From NCBI GenBank assembly GCA_902786355.1, contig CADABZ010000012.1:402-64401 (forward strand): a stretch of 64,000 nt of DNA, given 5' to 3'. Numbering within the stretch: the first letter of the stretch is position 1; each line of letters starts with the position of its first letter. Made by a program: the position numbers and the translations under genes. The notes under the pieces were generated by a model. The model ran no database searches. It was given only the letters and a program-made list of their open reading frames with translations, and was not told the origin of the DNA. Origin of the DNA: an uncultured Eubacteriales bacterium (GTDB lineage: Bacteria > Bacillota > Clostridia > Peptostreptococcales > Anaerovoracaceae). Below are positions 58,390 to 64,000 of this stretch, piece by piece.

Positions 58390-59022
58390 ATGGTTATATT
58401 TGATCTTGACGGAACATTATGGGATTCCGGTGACTCGGTAGCAGAGTCCTGGAACATTGTTATACAGCGTGCCGGGCTCGATATCAGTCTCACCGGCGAT
58501 GACATCAGACGCAATATGGGCAAAACGATGAACGATATCGCGGATGATCTGTTCGCGGCTCTTCCGGCAGAGGAGCGCTATGCTCTCGCGCGAAGATGTG
58601 AAGTGTTCGAGAACTCATATATTGAAGAGCACGGCGGAATTCTGTTTGAGGGAGTCCGTGAGACGCTCGAAAAACTACACAGGGATGGAGTCAGCATGAG
58701 CATCGTCAGTAACTGCCAGGAAGGATACATTCCTGCATTTCTCGTCTCGATGGACATGGGCAGGTATTTTGACGACTATGAGGAGTGGGGAAGAAGCGGA
58801 CTTCTCAAGGCAGACAATATACGTCTCGTGATGGAGCGCAATGGTGCTGACAAAGCAGTATATGTAGGTGATATCCAGAAGGATGCCGATGCATCTGCTA
58901 GGGCGGGAGTTCCGTGCATATGGGCGGCATACGGATTCGGGCATATTGATAAGCCGGCAGGGGTGCTGGATAAATTCAGCGATCTGCCACAGGTCCTGAA
59001 GGATCTGGGGTTCTGTAAGTAA
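58390..59022 (+). CDS. HAD-superfamily phosphatase
   Basis: A 210-residue HAD hydrolase with DLDGTLWDSG (motif I, Asp5 and Asp7), SIVSNCQ (motif II, about 105-111) and GDIQKDADASARAGVP (motif IV, about 159-174); the Lys of motif III is near 136. The cap is helical. The substrate is a small phosphomonoester that cannot be specified. The RBS GGAAGGG is 8 bases upstream. It precedes an MFS gene by 32 bases, which in turn leads to further co-directional genes. Confidence 0.9.
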   Translation: MVIFDLDGTLWDSGDSVAESWNIVIQRAGLDISLTGDDIRRNMGKTMNDIADDLFAALPAEERYALARRCEVFENSYIEEHGGILFEGVRETLEKLHRDGVSMSIVSNCQEGYIPAFLVSMDMGRYFDDYEEWGRSGLLKADNIRLVMERNGADKAVYVGDIQKDADASARAGVPCIWAAYGFGHIDKPAGVLDKFSDLPQVLKDLGFCK

Positions 59023-59054
59023 TAATATATGATCAGTCAGAGTAGTGAGAAAAA

Positions 59055-60389
59055 ATGAAGCTTAATAACAAAAGAACTGTTCTTGTAGGTCTGGCATTTC
59101 TCTCCATCTGCGCTTTCTGGCAGATGTATGACAACGTAGTGCCTCTGATCCTGACCAAGACATTTCATCTGAACGAATCATTCTCGGGCGCCATAATGGC
59201 CGCGGACAACGTGCTTGCGCTGTTCCTGCTGCCGTTCTTCGGCACCCTTTCAGACAGAACGAGCAGCAGGCTCGGCAAGAGAACGCCTTACATACTTGCC
59301 GGGACCGCGGCCGCAGTAGTGCTCCTTAACATTCTGCCGCTGCTGGACAATGCATACTATGAGTCCCCGTCACCCGGCAAGATGGCGGCATTCGTGATAC
59401 TGCTCGGACTGCTGCTTATAGCAATGGGCACATACCGTTCGCCTGCTGTAGCGCTCATGCCGGATGTCACGCCGAAGCCGCTGAGGTCGAGAGCCAATGC
59501 TATCATCAACCTTATGGGTGCAGTAGGAGGCATAATATATCTTGCCGTTGCGGCAGTCATGTATCCTAATTCAAAGGTGCTCGGGATGGAGCACGTGAAT
59601 TACCAGCCGCTTTTCCTTGTTGTCTCTGTCATCATGATCGTCTCAATCGCTGTTATGTTTGCGACCATCAGGGAGCCTCAGCTGGCAGCAGAGAATCAGG
59701 CGCTTGAAGCCCGGCATCCTGAGTGGAACCTCGCTGAGGATGACGGAAGCGGCAACGAATTGCTCCCTCAGAACGTCAGAAGGAGTCTTATATTCCTGCT
59801 GGCCTCGATAGCACTGTGGTTCATCGGATACAACGGCATCACTACATGGTTCACAACATACGTTGATCAGGTCATGGGCCAGGGACTGGGAGGAGCTTCG
59901 ACCTGCCTTCTCATTGCAACAGGCGGAGCGATCATCTCGTACATCCCTATCGGCCACCTGGCACACAGAATAGGAAGAAAGAAAACAATAATGACCGGCA
60001 TCATCCTGCTGGCGGCATGCTTCCTCGGAGGGTTCTTCCTGACAACAGCATTCCACAGCATCAATGCGGTCATGTTCATAGTCTTTGCGCTTGTAGGATT
60101 CGCGTGGGCGGCCATCAACGTCAACTCCCTGCCTATGGTAGTTGAGATGTGCAGAGGCTCGGATATAGGCAAATTCACAGGTTATTACTACACGGCTTCC
60201 ATGGCGGCTCAGGTCGTCACGCCGATACTGGCAGGATTCCTCATGAGGAACATAAGCTACAAAGTGCTGTTCCCGTACGCAGCCTGCTTTGTAGCGCTGA
60301 GCTTTGTGACCATGACGCAGGTAAGGCACGGAGACGCAGCTCCTGAGGCAAAAGGCGGACTTGAAGCTTTTGAAGACATGGACGATTAG
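59055..60389 (+). CDS. MFS transporter of the GPH/SLC45-like sugar carrier type
   Basis: A 444-residue major facilitator with twelve predicted helices. It resembles SLC45/GPH sugar carriers: the opening WQMYDNVVPLILTKTFHLNE, the loop GTLSDRTSSRLGKRTPYIL (the DRTxxRxGRRRP motif), and RAIMLMPDVTPKPLRSRANA-like helix 4-5 loop (written here as LMPDVTPKPLRSRAN). It probably co-transports a di- or oligosaccharide with H+ or Na+. The RBS is weak (GTGAGAAAA). The C-terminal end overlaps an alternative start of the GDPD frame. Confidence 0.9.
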   Translation: MKLNNKRTVLVGLAFLSICAFWQMYDNVVPLILTKTFHLNESFSGAIMAADNVLALFLLPFFGTLSDRTSSRLGKRTPYILAGTAAAVVLLNILPLLDNAYYESPSPGKMAAFVILLGLLLIAMGTYRSPAVALMPDVTPKPLRSRANAIINLMGAVGGIIYLAVAAVMYPNSKVLGMEHVNYQPLFLVVSVIMIVSIAVMFATIREPQLAAENQALEARHPEWNLAEDDGSGNELLPQNVRRSLIFLLASIALWFIGYNGITTWFTTYVDQVMGQGLGGASTCLLIATGGAIISYIPIGHLAHRIGRKKTIMTGIILLAACFLGGFFLTTAFHSINAVMFIVFALVGFAWAAINVNSLPMVVEMCRGSDIGKFTGYYYTASMAAQVVTPILAGFLMRNISYKVLFPYAACFVALSFVTMTQVRHGDAAPEAKGGLEAFEDMDD

Positions 60390-60399
60390 TCAGATAAGT

Positions 60400-61221
60400 A
60401 TGAAAAGTATCAGCATATTAACAGATAAACTGAAGGATGCCAGAATAATGACAGGACGCGCGGGGAGGACGCCTGCACCGAGAGAAGTGAAACTGGCAGA
60501 ACGCTATGCGCACAGAGGCTATCACGACAAGCCCCATATACCCGAGAACTCAATGGCGGCTTTCAGAAGAGCCCTTGAGCATGGTTTTTCGGTCGAATTT
60601 GATGTGCACCTCATAGCTGACGGGTCCCTTGTCGTCTTTCACGATGAATCTCTTGAGAGGGAGACCGGAGCCAGCGGAGAGATAGAGGATTACGACATCG
60701 TCAATCTTAAGAAGCTCAGACTGGAAGGGACAGATGAGCAGATACCGACTCTGGATGAGGTTCTTGACCTCTATGAGGATTCAGGCCTGCCTGTTCTGAT
60801 CGAGCTTAAGGTCGCAAGGGGCAATTACAGAGCGCTTACCGAAGCCGTATGCAGAAGGCTCGACAGCTATAAGGGTGAATACGTTATAGAGAGCTTTGAT
60901 CCAAGAGCACTGATGGTGCTGAGCAGGATAAGGCCGGAAATCAGAAGGGGCCAGCTGGCGCAGAACTTCATCAAGAACAGAGAGGGGCTGCCTTTCTATC
61001 AGGCGGTGCTTCTGACCAATCTGTTCTTCAACAGGATTGCCAGACCCGATTTCATCGCGTACAGGTTCAGCGACAGAATGGTGCCGGCGCTGAGCAGAGC
61101 GGCCCGGAAGAAGGGTATCCCGGAAGCGATGTGGACAATAAAGACACCAGAGGATTACAAAACGGCAGTAAGAGAGGGCTGCGTTCCTATATTCGAGCAG
61201 CTCGATCCGGATAACATATAA
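60400..61221 (+). CDS. glycerophosphodiester phosphodiesterase family protein
   Basis: A 273-residue GDPD, cytoplasmic or peripheral (no clear signal peptide). Metal/catalytic residues are in AHRGYHDKPHIPENSMAAF (about residues 36-54; His-Arg plus Glu-Asn), EFDVHLIADG (Glu and Asp) and FHDESLER (His). It cleaves glycerophosphodiesters to glycerol-3-phosphate and an alcohol. The start is uncertain: ATG 60400 has no obvious RBS, while ATG 60448 follows GAAGGATG; both keep the domain. The upstream neighbour is the MFS carrier, the next is an E2-like gene 18 bases away. Confidence 0.88.
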   Translation: MKSISILTDKLKDARIMTGRAGRTPAPREVKLAERYAHRGYHDKPHIPENSMAAFRRALEHGFSVEFDVHLIADGSLVVFHDESLERETGASGEIEDYDIVNLKKLRLEGTDEQIPTLDEVLDLYEDSGLPVLIELKVARGNYRALTEAVCRRLDSYKGEYVIESFDPRALMVLSRIRPEIRRGQLAQNFIKNREGLPFYQAVLLTNLFFNRIARPDFIAYRFSDRMVPALSRAARKKGIPEAMWTIKTPEDYKTAVREGCVPIFEQLDPDNI

Positions 61222-61239
61222 AACGAAAGGAAGAGATCA

Positions 61240-62097
61240 ATGAAGAACAAAAGAAGAGACGGCGTGAGAGTCAAAGGCCTTGACGGATACCACAATATAC
61301 TTCCGTATATCATGCCTAAGAGAACTGAAGCAGAAGTTTCCATGACTGAGCAGTTCGACGTCACAGACCTCGTGAAGTACATGAAGGAGAGAAATGAAGA
61401 GGAAGGCGTAAATATCAAGATTTTCCACTCGATCGTCACTGCTGTCGCAAGGACGGTATATCACAGACCGAGACTCAACTGGTTCATCTCCGGCAGATTT
61501 TATTATGAGAGACCGGACATCACTTTCTCTTTCGTCGTAAAGCAGAAGTTCGAAGATACTGCTGACGAGACTCTTATGTTCATGAAAGTCAAACCTGACA
61601 TGAACATCGACTCCATATCGAAGCTGATCCTCGGCGATGTCAAAAAAGTCCGCAAGGATAAGAGCAACGATCTCGACAAGCTGATGAACTTCGTGGGAAG
61701 CCTGCCGAGGCCGTTCCTTGAAGGATTCTTCGCTACACTCAGAAGGCTTGAGTATCACGGTGTTATGCCTAAGGCTCTTACCGCAGGTGATCCTAACTAC
61801 TCATCGGTGCTGCTGTCCAACCTCGGATCGATAGGAGCGGATTCGTGCTATCACCATCTGAGCAATTACGGTACATGCTCGGTAATGATCACGATCGGCA
61901 AGCTGCATCAGGAGCAGAAGCTGATGTATGACGGAACATGGCAGCCGCGCGATGTCATCAACTGCACATTTAACATTGATGAGAGACTTGCAGACGGATT
62001 CTACTACGCAAAATCTCTGCGGATCATGAAGTATCTGCTTGAGAATCCGAAATCGATGGAGGAGCCTATCTCACAGCCTGTGCCAGTCGAACTTTAA
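61240..62097 (+). CDS. CAT/E2-like acyltransferase fold protein lacking the catalytic His
   Basis: A 285-residue protein with the chloramphenicol-acetyltransferase/dihydrolipoyl-acyltransferase fold (PF00198-like). The N-terminal half has the KIFHSIVTAVARTVYHRPRL helix and the C-terminal half the usual end motif. Catalytic E2 enzymes have DHRxxDG there; this protein reads NIDERLADGFYYA, so His is replaced by Glu, and no lipoyl domain is attached. It therefore may not catalyse normal acyl transfer; such E2-like proteins are widespread in Firmicutes with unknown role. The RBS AAAGGAAG is 7 bases upstream. Confidence 0.85.
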   Translation: MKNKRRDGVRVKGLDGYHNILPYIMPKRTEAEVSMTEQFDVTDLVKYMKERNEEEGVNIKIFHSIVTAVARTVYHRPRLNWFISGRFYYERPDITFSFVVKQKFEDTADETLMFMKVKPDMNIDSISKLILGDVKKVRKDKSNDLDKLMNFVGSLPRPFLEGFFATLRRLEYHGVMPKALTAGDPNYSSVLLSNLGSIGADSCYHHLSNYGTCSVMITIGKLHQEQKLMYDGTWQPRDVINCTFNIDERLADGFYYAKSLRIMKYLLENPKSMEEPISQPVPVEL

Positions 62098-62121
62098 ACC
62101 TCGGGGGACGGGGGTCTGACT

Positions 62122-62883
62122 ATGAGAAAACTGACAAGGGTATCAATATTTCACTATATACGGCTGACTTACCGTTCTGTGCTGTTTGTGCTTCTTCTGA
62201 TCGCGTATATCAGATACAGATTCAGCTACGGTGAGCAGCTGACCATAAGCATTGAGAGAATGCCGGTCATACTGTATGTCGTCTGGGCGGTTTTCGTTAT
62301 TGAGATGATCGGGCGGTTCTTCCCGAGTCCTTTCGAAAGCCCGGGAAGCCAGAAGCAGTTCGCCAGTACATACATCAAGACGGGCTGCTCGGATATAGTT
62401 ATACCGGACAACAATGCTACCATGCTTGTTGCCATGATATGGATCGTTTTCAATGCAGCGTTCGGCGCTCTGCACATGCTGGGGATCCTCGATGACGGTG
62501 TCATGATACTGCTCTGCAGCGCTTATTCAGTGTGCGACATGATCTGCATCCTGTTTTTCTGCCCGTTTCAGTCGTGGTTTCTCAAGAACAAATGCTGCAG
62601 CGCATGCAGGATATACAACTGGGACTATGCGATGATGTTTACTCCGCTTTTCTTCGTCGAAAAGACGTATACGTGGAGTCTTCTTGTGCTGTCTATCGCT
62701 CTGCTTGTAAGATGGGAGATAACCTTCTACAGGCATCCCGAGAGATTCTCTGAGAATACGAACGCTTACATGAAGTGCAGCAACTGCACAGAGAAGCTGT
62801 GCACTCACAAAAAACAGCTGCACAGACTCTGGAAGCAGATAGAAGCTTATACTCTCGAACGAAGGAAAAGACTGGAGAATTAA
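62122..62883 (+). CDS. multi-pass membrane protein with Cys-rich tail
   Basis: A 253-residue membrane protein with about five to six hydrophobic segments and a C-terminal Cys/His cluster (CSNCTEKLCTHKKQLH near residues 228-243), plus CCSAC near 160, which may bind a metal. No known family is assigned; such proteins recur in Clostridia beside E2-like and ABC genes. The RBS GGGGG lies 9 bases upstream. It is 24 bases after the E2-like gene and 30 bases before the ABC transporter, so the three form one transcript. Confidence 0.75.
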   Translation: MRKLTRVSIFHYIRLTYRSVLFVLLLIAYIRYRFSYGEQLTISIERMPVILYVVWAVFVIEMIGRFFPSPFESPGSQKQFASTYIKTGCSDIVIPDNNATMLVAMIWIVFNAAFGALHMLGILDDGVMILLCSAYSVCDMICILFFCPFQSWFLKNKCCSACRIYNWDYAMMFTPLFFVEKTYTWSLLVLSIALLVRWEITFYRHPERFSENTNAYMKCSNCTEKLCTHKKQLHRLWKQIEAYTLERRKRLEN

Positions 62884-62913
62884 CAGTCCGTTGTCACGGA
62901 AAAGGAGGGGGAC

Positions 62914-64000
62914 ATGGCAGGACCGGGACCGGGCCGTATGGGCCCGATGCGTTTTCTTACTGACGAAGAAAAGCAGAATATGCCTAAGGTGACAATGCCT
63001 CTTCTGAAGAGGATCCTGAGTTACCTTAAACCATACTGGCTGCAGTTTGTATTCGTGTTCATCGCGATACTGCTTTCAGCTACTATAGGCCTGATGCCGT
63101 CGATCATAACAGGCCGCATCGTCGATGAGGCACTTGTTGGAAAGAATATGGAGCTTCTCATCCGGCTGCTCCTTATGGCTTTTGCTGCGCTTACAATAAG
63201 CCAGCTTGTCGGAGTGCTTGAGAATTACATCAACGCATGGATATCGCAGAGGATCATCTTCGATATGCGAAACCAGATGTACAAGCACCTCCAGTACATG
63301 CCGCACTCTTTCTTCACAACAGAGAAGCAGGGCGACATCATCACCAGGATGAATACTGACATCAGCGGTGTCAGCTCTGTGATCAGCGGAACGCTGTCCA
63401 ATATCGTCAGCAATGTCGCCACTGTAATAACGACTCTCATAGCGCTGTTCAGCATGAGCCCGCATCTTGCGACTGTGGGTATCCTTGTTATCCCGCTTCT
63501 GATCCTTCCGACGAGGACAGCCGGCAGGACCAGGTGGAAATATCTCACGCAGAGCCAGGCCAAAAGCGATGAGCTGAACCAGAAGATCGACGAGACTCTC
63601 TCGGTCAGCGGGTCTATGCTGGTCAAGATATTCACCCGTGAGCAGAAGGAATACGATGATTTTGTCAGGATCAACAAGGAGGTCACCGATCTCAATCTCA
63701 AAGAGCAGAGATCAGGACAGCTCTTCAGGGTCGTCATGGGCATGTTCACACAGCTCGGACCACTCCTCATATATTTTGCGGGAGGATACTTCATCATAAG
63801 AAACATCGACCCGAATCTGACGGTCGGTATGATCACAGCCACGGTAGCACTTATCAACAGGCTCTACCGGCCGGTGGAGCAGCTTCTCAACCTGTCGGTC
63901 GATTTCACCAGATCACTGGCTCTGTTCACCCGTATCTTCGATTATTTTGACAGGGAGAATACGATCGTCTCACCTGCCGACGGCAAAAAACCGGATGTGG
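62914..64000 (+). CDS. ABC exporter, membrane domain (cut by window end)
   Basis: A frame open from the ATG at 62914 to the end of the window (362 codons) behind AGGAGGGGG. The start is Gly/Pro/Met-rich (MAGPGPGRMGPMRF), common in the MsbA/LmrA-type exporters of Firmicutes; the following 300 residues hold six membrane helices (for example FVFVFIAILLSATIG), coupling helices and IINTDISGVSS-type loop blocks of the exporter fold (here MNTDISGVSSVISG). The ATPase domain (Walker A, signature) lies beyond the window. It exports drugs, lipids or peptides. Start and frame are secure; the substrate is not known. Confidence 0.9.
   Translation, partial: MAGPGPGRMGPMRFLTDEEKQNMPKVTMPLLKRILSYLKPYWLQFVFVFIAILLSATIGLMPSIITGRIVDEALVGKNMELLIRLLLMAFAALTISQLVGVLENYINAWISQRIIFDMRNQMYKHLQYMPHSFFTTEKQGDIITRMNTDISGVSSVISGTLSNIVSNVATVITTLIALFSMSPHLATVGILVIPLLILPTRTAGRTRWKYLTQSQAKSDELNQKIDETLSVSGSMLVKIFTREQKEYDDFVRINKEVTDLNLKEQRSGQLFRVVMGMFTQLGPLLIYFAGGYFIIRNIDPNLTVGMITATVALINRLYRPVEQLLNLSVDFTRSLALFTRIFDYFDRENTIVSPADGKKPDV

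Noticed and set aside
1-64000. CRISPR array, IS element or integrase
   Set aside because: No regularly spaced repeats longer than the single 30-bp tandem copy and no transposase or recombinase motifs were seen.

Overview
The window comes from a low-to-mid GC, Gram-positive, obligately anaerobic bacterium, most likely a gut-type member of Clostridia (inference). Supporting this are strong AGGAGG ribosome binding sites, lipobox signal peptides, flavodoxins, three iron-dependent alcohol dehydrogenases, an Old-Yellow-Enzyme reductase with a [4Fe-4S] linker of the BaiCD/dienoyl-CoA reductase type, a YedF/DUF3343 pair and a GGGtGRT-family protein. No rRNA, standard tRNA, CRISPR array, intact IS element or prophage module was seen.

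Layout. 0-7.2 kb: small regulators, an acetyltransferase with an internal tandem duplication, a phosphodiesterase, an SDR, a secreted GH25 lysozyme and several decayed gene pieces. 7.2-11 kb: the most interesting unit, an RNA-repair type operon: a structured leader with its own terminator, the RNA ligase rtcB, an XRE regulator, a tRNA-like non-coding RNA whose flanks pair into a stem, a second long stem-loop, and a DUF2828 (TROVE-like plus vWA) protein related in design to Ro60/Rsr. This looks like a Firmicutes counterpart of the Ro/Y RNA/RtcB operons known from Salmonella. 11-16.2 kb: an AT-richer accessory stretch with a lipoprotein, an XRE regulator and five or six proteins of unknown function, one with a Gly/Ala-rich membrane core between coiled coils. 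16.2-17.4 kb: acylphosphatase, a small membrane protein and a hexapeptide acetyltransferase.

17.5-34.6 kb: a large reductive catabolic or biotransformation cluster: an SMP-30-like beta-propeller, two SDRs (a third, at 3.4 kb, is far away), a zinc-ribbon mini-protein, two MFS carriers, three Fe-ADHs, an HSL-type hydrolase, a LysR regulator, the OYE/FeS/FAD reductase, a TetR regulator with two perfect operators, two flavodoxins and an aldo/keto reductase. 34.7-41.7 kb: an MFS carrier, an LtrA-like membrane protein, a D-threonine-aldolase-type PLP enzyme, a threonine-synthase-like PLP lyase, a MOFRL glycerate kinase and a phloretin/diacetylphloroglucinol-hydrolase-like protein. Together these suggest import and reduction or cleavage of small organic, perhaps plant-derived, molecules; the substrate is unknown. 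A 59-bp intergenic repeat links the two clusters.

41.7-64 kb: chorismate genes (aroC, chorismate mutase) behind a deletion scar that left only the end of aroB; HAD phosphatases, a GH5 glycosidase, DUF5692 and DUF5688 proteins, a frameshifted DUF2974 hydrolase, a NifU-like/GGGtGRT pair whose second gene is broken, an EEP hydrolase, a thioesterase, a CBS/DRTGG pyrophosphatase, a GH13 glucosidase, a sirtuin, the YedF/DUF3343 pair, an MFS sugar carrier, a GDPD, an E2-like acyltransferase fold without its catalytic His, and the start of an ABC exporter cut by the window end. A recurring theme is small deletions and frameshifts that have left recognisable gene remnants.
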